From assembly GCF_006442975.2 (NCBI RefSeq), contig NZ_CP083954.1, positions 124,001 through 188,000 on the forward strand: DNA of 64,000 nt, written 5' to 3'. Positions 1 to 8,619 of the stretch are shown here, piece after piece. Each line of letters begins with the position of its first letter. Position 1 is the stretch's first letter. The DNA comes from Mesorhizobium sp. B2-1-1. Lineage in GTDB: Bacteria; Pseudomonadota; Alphaproteobacteria; Rhizobiales; Rhizobiaceae. The notes under the pieces were generated by a model, which worked only from the letters and a program-made list of their open reading frames with translations, was not told the origin of the DNA and did not search any database. A program made the position numbers and the translations under genes.

Positions 1-1053
1 GATATCGCGTTCCTGCAATATACCGGCGGCACCACGGGAATCTCGAAGGGTGCTATCCTGCTGCACAGCAACGTGCTGGCCAATGTCGCGCAGAATTCGC
101 TGTGGCTGCAGGACGCTTACACGGTCAAGCCAAAACCCGCCCATCTCAACCTCATCTGCGCACTGCCGCTCTATCATATCTTCGCGCTGACCGTGAATGC
201 GCTGATGGGCATGCAAATGGGTGGACAGAACATACTGATCCCCAACCCGCGCGACATCCCCGGCTTCGTCAAGGAAATGGGCAAGTATCCGATCCATATC
301 TTTCCAGGCCTCAACACGCTGTTCAACGCGCTGCTCAACAATGAGGATTTCCGCAAGCTCGACTTCAAGCCGCTGCTCCTGACGCTGGGCGGCGGCATGG
401 CGGTGCAGAAGGGCGTCGCCGAGCGCTGGAAGGCGCTGACGGGCTGCCCGGTCAGTGAAGGCTACGGCCTGTCGGAGACGTCGCCCGTGGCAACGGCCAA
501 CAAGTTCAGCTCCGGCGAATTCACCGGCACGATCGGCCTGCCGCTGCCGTCTACCGAGATCGCCATCCGCGACGAGGAGGACAACAATTTGCCGCTCGGC
601 GAGGTCGGCGAAATCTGCATCAAGGGGCCGCAGGTGATGGCGGGCTACTGGAACCGGCCTGACGAGACCGCCAAGGTGATGACCAAGGACGGCTTCTTCA
701 AGTCGGGCGACATGGGCTTCATGGACGAGCGCGGCTACACCAAGATCGTCGACCGCAAGAAGGACATGATCCTCGTTTCCGGCTTCAACGTCTATCCGAC
801 CGAGCTCGAGGAAGTCGTGGCGCTGCATCCCGGCGTGCTCGAAGTGGCGGCAATCGGCGTGCCGGACGAGCATTCGGGCGAAGTGCCGAAACTGTTCATC
901 GTCAAGAAAGACCAGGCGCTGACCGCCGAGGCCATCACCGCCTATTGCCGTGAGAACCTGACCGGCTACAAGCGGCCCAGATACATCGAATTCAGGACAG
1001 AACTGCCGAAGACGCCGGTCGGAAAGATCCTGCGGCGCGCATTGCGCGAATAG
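1..1053 (+). CDS. fadD: Long-chain acyl-CoA ligase (FadD-type), C-terminal part
   Basis: AMP-forming ligase that activates a fatty acid to its CoA thioester through an acyl-adenylate. The frame is open from base 1, so the N-terminus lies outside the window; about 350 residues remain. The phosphate-binding loop YTGGTTGISKGA is encoded at bases 22-57, followed by the core motif EGYGLSETSP, the adenylate motif SGDMGFMDERGY and the C-terminal hinge and lysine region (VDRKKDMILVSGFNVYP, GKILRR). These features are diagnostic of the ANL superfamily, and the FadD assignment rests on overall similarity. The next gene begins 9 bases after the stop on the same strand, suggesting co-transcription. Confidence 0.9.
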   Translation, partial: DIAFLQYTGGTTGISKGAILLHSNVLANVAQNSLWLQDAYTVKPKPAHLNLICALPLYHIFALTVNALMGMQMGGQNILIPNPRDIPGFVKEMGKYPIHIFPGLNTLFNALLNNEDFRKLDFKPLLLTLGGGMAVQKGVAERWKALTGCPVSEGYGLSETSPVATANKFSSGEFTGTIGLPLPSTEIAIRDEEDNNLPLGEVGEICIKGPQVMAGYWNRPDETAKVMTKDGFFKSGDMGFMDERGYTKIVDRKKDMILVSGFNVYPTELEEVVALHPGVLEVAAIGVPDEHSGEVPKLFIVKKDQALTAEAITAYCRENLTGYKRPRYIEFRTELPKTPVGKILRRALRE

Positions 1054-1061
1054 GAGCCGGC

Positions 1062-1808
1062 TTGGACCACGATCTTGCCGGCGACGATGCGCCGGACCGG
1101 CGCCAGCGCCTCGACCCGGCCGAGTTCATCAAGGCCAACATGCGCCTTGTCCCTGCGCCTGCGCTTCCAGAAATCCGGTTTTACACGGCGCACCCCAGCA
1201 GCGGATTGAGACGGCTCGTCGAGCCCGAAGGCGATGCGGAAGATGCACCGGAGCCACAACCGCCCTACTGGGCCTACGCATGGGCCGGCGGCACCGTGCT
1301 CGCGCGCTATGTCCTCGACCATCCGATGACCGTGGGGGGACGCCGCGTGCTCGACCTTGGTGCCGGTTCCGGCATTGTCGGCATCGCTGCCGCGAAGGCC
1401 GGGGCCCGCGAAGTGATCGCCGCCGAGATCGACCGAAACGGCGTCGCCGCGCTCGGTCTCAATGCAAAAGACAACGGCGTCACGATCTCGGTGATCTGCA
1501 AAGACATTACCAACGGTCCGCCACCGGCGGTCGACCTTGTGCTGGCCGGCGACGTGTTCTACGGACCCGATGTCGCCGAACGCATGATCCCCTTCCTCGA
1601 CCGCTGCCTTGCCGATGGCGTCGAGGTCCTGATCGGCGACCCGCGCCGCGCCGATCTACCATTGTCGCGGCTCAGGCTGCTCGCCGAATATCAGGTGCCG
1701 GATTTCGGCGACGCGAAGGGCGCCGCAAGCAGGCCGAGCGGCGTCTTTTCCTTCGAAGCCGAGACGCCGCTAGCGACGAGATCAGATCGTCTCCTTGACC
1801 CGCGCTGA
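1062..1808 (+). CDS. Class I SAM methyltransferase, METTL20/ETFB-lysine methyltransferase-like
   Basis: Seven-beta-strand methyltransferase of about 248 residues. Motif I is VLDLGAGSGIVGIAAAKAGA, and the post-IV motif DLVLAGDVFYGPD matches the D-x-x-Y style signature of the METTL20 family, whose human and Agrobacterium members methylate electron-transfer flavoprotein beta (family knowledge). The chosen TTG start at 1062 follows an AGGAG (1052-1056) that overlaps the fadD stop region. The next in-frame ATG, at 1140, would remove the conserved FIKAN segment. Its place after an acyl-CoA ligase suits a role around beta-oxidation electron transfer, which is inference. The 3' end overlaps the convergent HAD gene by 27 bases. 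Confidence 0.72.
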   Translation: MDHDLAGDDAPDRRQRLDPAEFIKANMRLVPAPALPEIRFYTAHPSSGLRRLVEPEGDAEDAPEPQPPYWAYAWAGGTVLARYVLDHPMTVGGRRVLDLGAGSGIVGIAAAKAGAREVIAAEIDRNGVAALGLNAKDNGVTISVICKDITNGPPPAVDLVLAGDVFYGPDVAERMIPFLDRCLADGVEVLIGDPRRADLPLSRLRLLAEYQVPDFGDAKGAASRPSGVFSFEAETPLATRSDRLLDPR

Positions 1809-2513
1809 AAGGAAATCCGGCAGGTCGACAACCGAATCCAGGATCACGTCGGCAATTCCGGCCAGAGATTCACGCGTGCCGGTGCCCGAGAGCACGCCGA
1901 CCGCCAGGCCGCAGCCGCCGGCACGCGCCATTTCGAGATCGTGGCGGTTATCGCCGATCATGGCGACCTGCGTCGGCTTCAGGCCGGTGAGATCGCAGAA
2001 GGCCTGGATCGTATCCGGCGCCGGCTTGGGATTGGCCACCGCGTCATAGCCGTAGGCGGCGTCGAACAGCTGCGCGACACCGAGCGTCACCAGCGTTTTT
2101 TCCGCGCCGCTGGTCGAATCGTTGGTGGCGACGCCGAGCCGATAGGACCTTGCGTGCAAGGTGCCGAGCGTTTCGACGATGCCCGGCAGAGCCACCGCCA
2201 TCGCCGAGCCCTGCACCGAGGTGATCTGGTTGAAGCGGGCGACGGCCAGCATCTGGTCTTCGTCGGACAGGCGCGGAAACCACAATTCAACGACGTCGAG
2301 ATTGGTGCCGGAGGCAAAGATGGAGTCGGGCTTGAAGCGCCTGTTGGCGAAATCGAAGCCCGCGGCCGCAAGCAGCCTGTCGGCCTTCCAGCGGTCGCCT
2401 TCGGAGGCGTCCATGGCCATGAAGTCGGCAACCCCGAGCCAGGTCGCATTGAAGTCGACAAGCGTTCCGTCCTTGTCGAACAATATTCCCTTGATGTCTG
2501 CCAACTCAGTCAC
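1782..2513 (-). CDS. HAD-family phosphatase (Gph-like)
   Basis: Haloacid dehalogenase superfamily hydrolase of 243 residues, probably a small-molecule phosphatase such as phosphoglycolate phosphatase. Motif I is [13 protein letters not shown] (nucleophile Asp and the +2 Asp), motif II is GVATNDST, and motifs III/IV lie in [10 protein letters not shown] and [12 protein letters not shown]. The open frame reaches 2645, but the GTG at 2513 is preferred: it overlaps the pgi stop as GTGA, and the domain begins immediately after it. Translational coupling to pgi suggests a sugar-phosphate link, although the substrate cannot be read from the sequence. Confidence 0.85.
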   Translation of the reverse strand: MTELADIKGILFDKDGTLVDFNATWLGVADFMAMDASEGDRWKADRLLAAAGFDFANRRFKPDSIFASGTNLDVVELWFPRLSDEDQMLAVARFNQITSVQGSAMAVALPGIVETLGTLHARSYRLGVATNDSTSGAEKTLVTLGVAQLFDAAYGYDAVANPKPAPDTIQAFCDLTGLKPTQVAMIGDNRHDLEMARAGGCGLAVGVLSGTGTRESLAGIADVILDSVVDLPDFLSARVKETI

Positions 2514-4153
2514 TCCGAACCACGCAAATGGTGGATGTGTTCCACCAGGCCGGCGGTCGAGGCATCCCGCTTTGCGGCACTTTCCTTGCCTTCCACGACT
2601 GGCAGAAGGCCGGTGGCCAGTTCCTTGCCGAGCTCGACGCCCCATTGGTCGAAGGAGTTGATGTCGAACAGCGTTCCCTCGACGAAGACGCGGTGTTCGT
2701 AGAGAGCGATCAGGCGGCCGAGCGTGCGCGGGTCGAGCTTGCGATAAAGAATGGTCACCGAGGGCCGGTTGCCGGAGAAGACGCGGTGCGGGGCAATGCG
2801 ATCGACATCGGCCGGCTTCATGCCCTTGGACAGCATCTGCGCGCGCGCTTCCTCCAACGTGCGGCCCCTCATGAAGGCTTCCGACTGCGCCAGGCAGTTG
2901 GCGAGCAGCAGGTCGTGATGGTGCTTCAGCTCCGGCTCGTGGCCGTTCGCCGCGGCGAGGAATTCGACCGGAATGAAATCGGTTCCCTGGTGCAGGAGCT
3001 GGAAGAAGGCGTGCTGGCCATTGGTGCCGGGCTCGCCCCAGACCAGCGGCCCGGTCGGCGTCGCCACGGGGCCGCCGTCCAAGGTGACGCTCTTGCCGTT
3101 CGATTCCATGTCGAGCTGCTGGAGATAGGCCGGCAGCCTGGACAGGCGCTGGTCATAGGGGATGACCGCGCGGGCCGGGTATTTGCAAACGACGCGATGC
3201 CACCAGCCGACAAGGCCAAGCAGCACCGGCAGGTTTTTGGCCAGCGGCGCGGTGCGGAAGTGTTCGTCCATTTCGTGCGCGCCATCGAGGAAGGCGCGGA
3301 AATCGCGTGGACCAATGGCGATCATCACGGGAAGGCCGATGGCGCCCCACACAGAATAGCGGCCGCCGACCCAATCCCAGAAGCCGAAGACGCGGTCCGG
3401 CTCGATGCCGAACTTCGCCACCAGGTCGAGTGCCGTCGAGACAGCGGCGAAGTGCTTGCCGATCGCTTCCTTGCCGAGCGCCTTCTGGACCCAGTCGCGC
3501 GCCGTCTGCGCATTGGTCATCGTTTCGACCGTGGTGAAGGTCTTGGAGGCGACGATAAAAAGCGTGCTCTCGGCGGAAAGGTCCTTCAGCGTGTCGTGGA
3601 TATGGGCGCCGTCGATGTTGGAGACATAGTGCGCGCGCGGACCGTCATGATAGGGCGCCAGCGCCAACGTCGCCATGGCTGGGCCGAGATCGGAGCCGCC
3701 GATACCGATATTGACGATGTCGGTGATCTTCTTGCCGGTGGCGCCCGTCGCCTTGCCGGAACGCACCGCGTCGGCGAAGGCGCCCATCGCGTCCAATACG
3801 GCAATGACCTCCGCCTTCACATCCTGCCCGTCGAGCATGATGCCCTTGCCGGTCAGGTTGCGCAGGGCGGTGTGCAGAACAGCGCGGCCCTCTGTAACGT
3901 TGATCTTCTTGCCGGCGAACATGGCGGCGCGGCGGCCTTCGAGATCGGCGGCGTCAGCCAGATTCTCCAGCAGGTCCATCGTGCGCGCATCGACGGCGCA
4001 TTTCGACCAGTCGAGCAACAGGTCGCCGTCGCTGGCGGAGAACGTCTTGAACCGCTGCGGATCGGCGGCGAAGGCCTGGCGCATATCGCCGGCTGCCGCG
4101 GCGCGATGGTCGCGCAAGGCGGCAAGCTGTTTTTGGAAGGCTGACTGATCCAC
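2510..4153 (-). CDS. pgi: Glucose-6-phosphate isomerase
   Basis: Cytoplasmic glycolytic/gluconeogenic enzyme interconverting glucose-6-phosphate and fructose-6-phosphate. The 547 residues match the usual length. Signature segments are visible: [46 protein letters not shown] and, nearer the C-terminus, GVELGKELA. The start is a GTG at 4153, preceded at good spacing by AGGAG on the reverse strand. It forms a two-gene unit with the downstream HAD phosphatase, sharing a 4-base GTGA overlap. Confidence 0.97.
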   Translation of the reverse strand: MDQSAFQKQLAALRDHRAAAAGDMRQAFAADPQRFKTFSASDGDLLLDWSKCAVDARTMDLLENLADAADLEGRRAAMFAGKKINVTEGRAVLHTALRNLTGKGIMLDGQDVKAEVIAVLDAMGAFADAVRSGKATGATGKKITDIVNIGIGGSDLGPAMATLALAPYHDGPRAHYVSNIDGAHIHDTLKDLSAESTLFIVASKTFTTVETMTNAQTARDWVQKALGKEAIGKHFAAVSTALDLVAKFGIEPDRVFGFWDWVGGRYSVWGAIGLPVMIAIGPRDFRAFLDGAHEMDEHFRTAPLAKNLPVLLGLVGWWHRVVCKYPARAVIPYDQRLSRLPAYLQQLDMESNGKSVTLDGGPVATPTGPLVWGEPGTNGQHAFFQLLHQGTDFIPVEFLAAANGHEPELKHHHDLLLANCLAQSEAFMRGRTLEEARAQMLSKGMKPADVDRIAPHRVFSGNRPSVTILYRKLDPRTLGRLIALYEHRVFVEGTLFDINSFDQWGVELGKELATGLLPVVEGKESAAKRDASTAGLVEHIHHLRGSE

Positions 4154-4367
4154 CGGCGGGCTCCTGGGACTGTTAAATTATCTTAGCAGACCGGATGTTT
4201 CCGGCGCGTGTCGTCGCGCCAAACTATTGAGCCGAATTCCGTCCGGTCAATACGCGGCGATGACGCACTGCGTTACACGGGATGCGAAGGCCGAAAGATC
4301 ACTGGCATAAATCCCAAAGATCAGAAAAATTGATTGGCGCAACCCCTTGTGCCACCGTTACATTCGA

Positions 4368-4397
4368 CTGGTCCAGCCAAACGAAAAAAGCTGGCCA
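4368..4397 (+). promoter_or_regulatory. Possible MocR autoregulatory site
   Basis: CTGGTCCAG at 4368-4376 and CTGGCCA at 4391-4397 place two CTGG cores 23 bp apart, about two helical turns, just ahead of the ribosome-binding site (GAGGA near 4400) of the MocR-type gene. MocR/TauR-type regulators are known to bind paired CTGG-containing repeats. Two short motifs are weak evidence on their own. Confidence 0.35.
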
Positions 4398-4413
4398 TCG
4401 AGGAACATTTCCC

Positions 4414-5907
4414 ATGCCACAGCGCAACGACACGGCCATATGGTCCGGCCTGTTCCGGATTTCGGCCGAATCCGGCCAGACTTTGCAGGCACAGATCCGC
4501 CAGGCGATCGTGGCCGCTATTCTCGACCGCCAGATCGCCGCTTCGATGCCGCTTCCGTCATGCCGGATATTGGCCGAAAAACTCGGCGTGGCGCGCGGAA
4601 CCGTGGTGCTGGCCTTCCAGCAACTGGTCGACCAGGGCTTCCTGGTGGCGCGCGAGCGGCGCGGCCATTTCGTCAATCCCGACGTTTTGGCGACGCCGGC
4701 CAAGCCGCACCAGAAGGCGCCCGACCAGGCCAACGAGATCGACTGGAAGGCACGCCGGCAGATCGCGGCCAGCGACATGCCGCCGCCGGCCAAGCACGAG
4801 AACTGGATCAAGTCGTCCTACCCCTTCGTCTATGGCCAGTTCGATCCGGCGCTGTTCCCGACCGCCGAGTGGCGCGAGTGCAACCGCATGGCGCTTGCCG
4901 TGCTGGAGATCCGCAACTGGGCCTCCGACATGGTCGATCGCGACGATCCGCTGCTGATCGAGCAGATCCAGGCGCGGCTGCTGCCCAGGCGCGGCATCTT
5001 CGCCAACCCCGACGAGATCATCGTCACGCTGGGCGCCCAGAACGCGCTCTACATGCTGGCGACGCTTTTGATGACCAAGGGCTCGAAGGTGGCGATGGAG
5101 GATCCGGGCTACCCCGACGCACGCTCGATCTTCCGGCTCGCCGGCGCCGACATCCAGCCGGTGCCGGTCGACCAGTCCGGCATCGTAACCTCTTCGATTC
5201 CCAACGATTCCGGCTTTGTCTTCGTCACGCCCAGCCATCATTGCCCGACCATGGTGCCGCTGTCGGCGGAACGCCGGCAGGACCTTCTGGCGCGCGCCAA
5301 CCGCTACAACCAGATCATCATCGAGGACGGCTATGACAGCCAGCTTCTCGACGAGGCGCCGCAGCAAGCCTTGAAGAGCCTCGACCGCTCCGGCCGCGTG
5401 ATCTATGTCGGCTCGATGTCGAAGACGCTGGCTCCGGGCCTGCGGCTTGGCTACATCGTGGCCTCGGCTGGACTAATCGCCGAACTCAGGGCGCTGCGCC
5501 GCTTCATGCTGCGCCATCCGCCGGCCAACAACCAGCGCGCGGTCGCGCTGTTCCTGTCGCTCGGCCACCACGAAGCGCTGGTGCGGCGGCTGTCGAGCGC
5601 CTTCGACGAGCGGCGCAAGCGCCTGGTCCATGCGATTTCCGCTTTCCTGCCCGAGTGGCGTTCGACCGACTCGGCCGGCGGCACGTCGCTGTGGCTGGAG
5701 GGACCGCGCGGCACCGATTCCCGCGGACTGGCCGAGGCCGCCGCCTCGCGCAGCGTCATCATCGAGCCGGGCGACCGCTTCTTCGACCGCACCGAAAAGC
5801 CTTCGCGTTTCATGCGCTTGGGCATCTCCTCGATCGCGCTGCAGCATATCGAGCCCGGTATCCGCGAACTTGCAACCGCCGCGGGCCGCAGGCCGGCCGC
5901 CGCCTGA
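4414..5907 (+). CDS. MocR/PdxR-type regulator: GntR helix-turn-helix fused to PLP aminotransferase domain
   Basis: Predicted transcription factor of 497 residues. The N-terminal GntR winged helix (about residues 15-85) contains LPSCRILAEKLGVARGTVVLAFQQLVDQGFL. The rest is a class I aminotransferase fold with the PLP-binding lysine in SMSKTLAPGLRLGY (Lys337), so the cofactor can probably still bind. The ATG at 4414 follows GAGGA at good spacing; upstream in-frame codons lack such a site. The following gene is an MttB-family methyltransferase on the same strand, which makes it the likely target. A CTGG repeat pair just upstream suggests autoregulation. The ligand is unknown. Confidence 0.88.
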   Translation: MPQRNDTAIWSGLFRISAESGQTLQAQIRQAIVAAILDRQIAASMPLPSCRILAEKLGVARGTVVLAFQQLVDQGFLVARERRGHFVNPDVLATPAKPHQKAPDQANEIDWKARRQIAASDMPPPAKHENWIKSSYPFVYGQFDPALFPTAEWRECNRMALAVLEIRNWASDMVDRDDPLLIEQIQARLLPRRGIFANPDEIIVTLGAQNALYMLATLLMTKGSKVAMEDPGYPDARSIFRLAGADIQPVPVDQSGIVTSSIPNDSGFVFVTPSHHCPTMVPLSAERRQDLLARANRYNQIIIEDGYDSQLLDEAPQQALKSLDRSGRVIYVGSMSKTLAPGLRLGYIVASAGLIAELRALRRFMLRHPPANNQRAVALFLSLGHHEALVRRLSSAFDERRKRLVHAISAFLPEWRSTDSAGGTSLWLEGPRGTDSRGLAEAAASRSVIIEPGDRFFDRTEKPSRFMRLGISSIALQHIEPGIRELATAAGRRPAAA

Positions 5908-5931
5908 TCACCTGGGCCTGACCACCTCCCG

Positions 5932-5962
5932 GGAGCCGCGCAACAGCGGCTCCTGCTTCTTT
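5932..5962 (+). terminator. Rho-independent terminator after the MocR-type gene
   Basis: Perfect 8-bp stem GGAGCCGC (5932-5939) / GCGGCTCC (5946-5953) with a 6-base loop, followed by TGCTTCTTT. It separates the regulator from the MttB gene, so the two probably have separate promoters. Confidence 0.7.
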
Positions 5963-6100
5963 AGCACTGGCATATGCAACCGGACCGGCTGGCTCATAGG
6001 CTGTGCCAATGCCGGCGGCATAGTCGAGGCCTAAAGGGGACGAAGCAGCCGATGGTGGACCAACCGCCGCCCTGCTTCCGAGAAAAGGTGGAGTGCTTCC

Positions 6101-7687
6101 ATGTCAGTGGCTGTCGAAAAGCAGGAAGCGGCCGACCAGCGTTCGCGCCGCTCCGGCGGACGCGAAGCGCGTCGCGCCATGCGGGCGGCGCCGCTCGCCG
6201 ACGACATCAGGCCGGTTCGCGCCGGCCTTGAGGGGGGGAGCTATGGCCCCCTGCGCGGCACTGATTGCGAGCGCATCCACGAAGCGGTGCTGACCCTGCT
6301 GGAGACGGTCGGCTTCGCCAACGCAATCCCGTCCTGCATCGAGGCGCTGACCGAGGCCGGCGCCAGCCATGGCGACGACGGCCGTATCCGTTTCCCGCGC
6401 GCACTGGTGCTCGACACGATCAAGCGGGCGGCGCGGCATTTCACGCTGCACGGCCAGGACCCGAAGCACGACATGGTGATCCAGGGCAAGCGCGTGCATT
6501 ACGGCACGGCGGGTGCTGCCGTGCATCTTGTCGACGTCGAGAAGCGCGAGTATCGCGAATCCTTGCTGCAGGACATCTATGATGCCGCGCGCATCGTCGA
6601 CGGGCTCGATAACATCCATTTCTTCCAGCGGCCCATGGTGCCGCGCGATATTCCCGATCCGCTCGAAATGGACTTCAACACGCTCTATGCCTGCGTGATG
6701 GGCACGTCCAAGCATGTCGGCACGTCCTTCACGGTGCGGGAGAACGTGCAACCGGCGCTCGAAATGCTCTACGCGATCGCCGGCGGCGAGGAGAATTTCC
6801 GGGCCCGGCCGTTCGTGTCGAACTCCAACTGTTTCGTCGTGCCGCCGATGAAATTCGCCGAGGACGCCTGCGGCGTGCTCGAGGCCTGCGTCGAAGGCGG
6901 CATCCCGATCCTGCTGCTTTCGGCCGGACAGGCCGGGGCCACCGCTCCGGCGGCGATCGCGGGTGCGGTGGTGCAAGCCGTGGCCGAAGTGCTGGCCGGC
7001 CTTGTCTATGTCAACACCATCAAGCCGGGCCATCCGGCGATCTTCGGTACCTGGCCGTTCGTGTCGGATCTGCGCACCGGCGCCATGTCCGGCGGCTCGG
7101 CCGAACAGGCGGTGCTGACCGCGGCCTGCGCGCAGATGGCGCAGTTCTACGACCTGCCAGGCGGTTCGGCCGCAGGCATGACGGATTCGAAACTGCCCGA
7201 CATCCAGTCCGGCTATGAAAAAGGCATTACCAATGTGATGGCCGGCCTTTCCGGCCTCAACCTGGTCTACGAATCGGCCGGCATGCATGCGTCCCTGCTC
7301 GGCTTCTGCCTGGAAAGCCTGATCATCGACAACGACATGCTGGGCCATTGCCTGCGCTGCGTGCGCGGCATCGAGGTGACGGACGACGCGCTGTCGATCG
7401 ACACCATTGCTGATGTCTGCCTGAAAGGCCCGGGCCACTATCTCGGCAACGAGCAGACGCTGAAGCTGATGCAGACCGAATATTTCTACCCCGCCGTCGG
7501 CGACCGGTTTTCGCCGAAGGAATGGAACGAGAAGGGCCGACCCGACATATTGCAGCGGGCGATCGTCGAGAAGAAGCGCATCCTCGCCGAACGCTTCCCG
7601 CGCCATGTGCCGAAGCCGCTCGACGACAGGCTGCGCGCCCGCTTCGGCGACATGATCAAGCTGCCGCGCAACGGCATGGGCGGCTGA
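6101..7687 (+). CDS. MttB-superfamily methyltransferase (trimethylamine/betaine-type, non-pyrrolysine)
   Basis: 528 residues with the MttB fold. In characterised members these proteins move a methyl group from a quaternary or tertiary amine (trimethylamine, glycine betaine, proline betaine, carnitine) to a cobalamin protein. The frame runs to its TGA without an internal amber codon, so it belongs to the non-pyrrolysine branch whose known members act on quaternary amines. A segment such as HVGTSFTVRENVQPALEMLY is typical. The ATG at 6101 follows GGTGGAG at 7-base spacing. No corrinoid protein or reactivase gene lies nearby. The first 35 residues are basic and probably disordered. The MocR-type regulator upstream is its likely controller. 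Confidence 0.85.
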   Translation: MSVAVEKQEAADQRSRRSGGREARRAMRAAPLADDIRPVRAGLEGGSYGPLRGTDCERIHEAVLTLLETVGFANAIPSCIEALTEAGASHGDDGRIRFPRALVLDTIKRAARHFTLHGQDPKHDMVIQGKRVHYGTAGAAVHLVDVEKREYRESLLQDIYDAARIVDGLDNIHFFQRPMVPRDIPDPLEMDFNTLYACVMGTSKHVGTSFTVRENVQPALEMLYAIAGGEENFRARPFVSNSNCFVVPPMKFAEDACGVLEACVEGGIPILLLSAGQAGATAPAAIAGAVVQAVAEVLAGLVYVNTIKPGHPAIFGTWPFVSDLRTGAMSGGSAEQAVLTAACAQMAQFYDLPGGSAAGMTDSKLPDIQSGYEKGITNVMAGLSGLNLVYESAGMHASLLGFCLESLIIDNDMLGHCLRCVRGIEVTDDALSIDTIADVCLKGPGHYLGNEQTLKLMQTEYFYPAVGDRFSPKEWNEKGRPDILQRAIVEKKRILAERFPRHVPKPLDDRLRARFGDMIKLPRNGMGG

Positions 7688-7710
7688 GAACGCCCCCCTT
7701 TGAAAATAGG

Positions 7711-8112
7711 TTAATCCGCGCTCAGCCCATAATGTTCGACGACCTCGGTATTGACCAGCTTGGCGTGTAGCGCCATCAGCACGATCTGGGCGTCGAAACT
7801 GTCTCCGGCATCGACCGCGGCCTCTATCCGACGCTCCACGTCCTGCCGCGGCTGCGCGCCATGAGAGCGCTCGAATGCCTCAGGCCCAGCGATACAATAG
7901 CTGAACAAACACGCCACTTGCGCATAAGCCTGCGGCGGCGGCTCGTCGGGCCAGTGATCCTTCATCAGGTTGACGATGGTGAGCTTTACGCCCTCCGGCA
8001 CAAGGGCGGGATGCAAGTCGGCTCCGCGCAATGCGGCATCGAGCTGCCTGAGGTCGCTTGAACGGCCGAACATGCCGAGGAAACCGAGGGAAGAGCGTCG
8101 TTTGGCCATCAT
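7711..8112 (-). CDS. Conserved hypothetical protein
   Basis: About 133 residues from tandem ATG codons at 8112/8109 (MMAKRRSSLGFLGMFGR). The open frame extends to 8187, but that extension looks unlike protein-coding sequence of this genome. I do not recognise a domain. The basic N-terminus is followed by a mixed alpha-helical body (segments DLRQLDAALRG and RIEAAVDAGDSFDAQIVLMALHAKL), with no signal peptide or membrane helix. It lies downstream of the chromate unit on the same strand, about 100 bases after the VOC gene, and is convergent with the MttB gene. Its function is unknown. Confidence 0.6.
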   Translation of the reverse strand: MMAKRRSSLGFLGMFGRSSDLRQLDAALRGADLHPALVPEGVKLTIVNLMKDHWPDEPPPQAYAQVACLFSYCIAGPEAFERSHGAQPRQDVERRIEAAVDAGDSFDAQIVLMALHAKLVNTEVVEHYGLSAD

Positions 8113-8216
8113 GGTCCAATCTGTTTCCCAGCAAATTGAGTGGCCTGGCAACGGAATGCAAATGCCGTGCAGGTGGTTTCTGCCCATGTCAGCTGGCTAT
8201 TCGTGACAGGGACGCA

Positions 8217-8600
8217 TTATCTGCGCCCCGGTTCGAACAGTTCCACCAGATTGCCGGATGGGTCCCGCAGCAATATCTGGCTGCCGCCCATGCCCTTGAC
8301 GATTTCGTTCCTGAAAGCCTGGCCGGCAGTTTTCAGCTTGTAAACCACGCCTTCGAGATCCTCCACCTCGATCTGAATGCGGTTCCAGCCGCCGGGTTCG
8401 GGCACGCTGCCGTCGGGCATCGGCTGCGACGCCCCACCAGGACCGCCAGCGGCATTGAGCAGAAGCCGCAGGTTGCCCCTGGCAAGCATGGCGAACGATG
8501 GCGCCGGGTGCATGGCGACCGTGAAGCCGAGATGGTCGCGGTAGAAGGCGATCGCCTTGTCGACGTCATTGACGATATAGCGGACACTGACCGTTTCCAT
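8217..8600 (-). CDS. VOC/glyoxalase-family protein
   Basis: 127-residue single vicinal-oxygen-chelate domain pair (METVSVRYIVNDVDKAIAFY at the start; GSQILLRDPSGNLVELFEP at the end, carrying the C-terminal metal-ligand Glu typical of the fold). The ATG at 8600 has a strong GGAGGAG upstream. The start lies 20 bases after the chrA stop, so it is probably the third gene of the chr unit. The family includes glyoxalases, dioxygenases and resistance proteins; no specific reaction can be assigned. A stress or detoxification role is inferred from context. Confidence 0.8.
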   Translation of the reverse strand: METVSVRYIVNDVDKAIAFYRDHLGFTVAMHPAPSFAMLARGNLRLLLNAAGGPGGASQPMPDGSVPEPGGWNRIQIEVEDLEGVVYKLKTAGQAFRNEIVKGMGGSQILLRDPSGNLVELFEPGRR

Positions 8601-8619
8601 GGTCTCCTCCGTGTCGAAG

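Noticed and set aside
6101..7687. Pyrrolysine-containing trimethylamine methyltransferase
   Set aside because: The frame has no internal amber codon, and no pyl genes are in the window.
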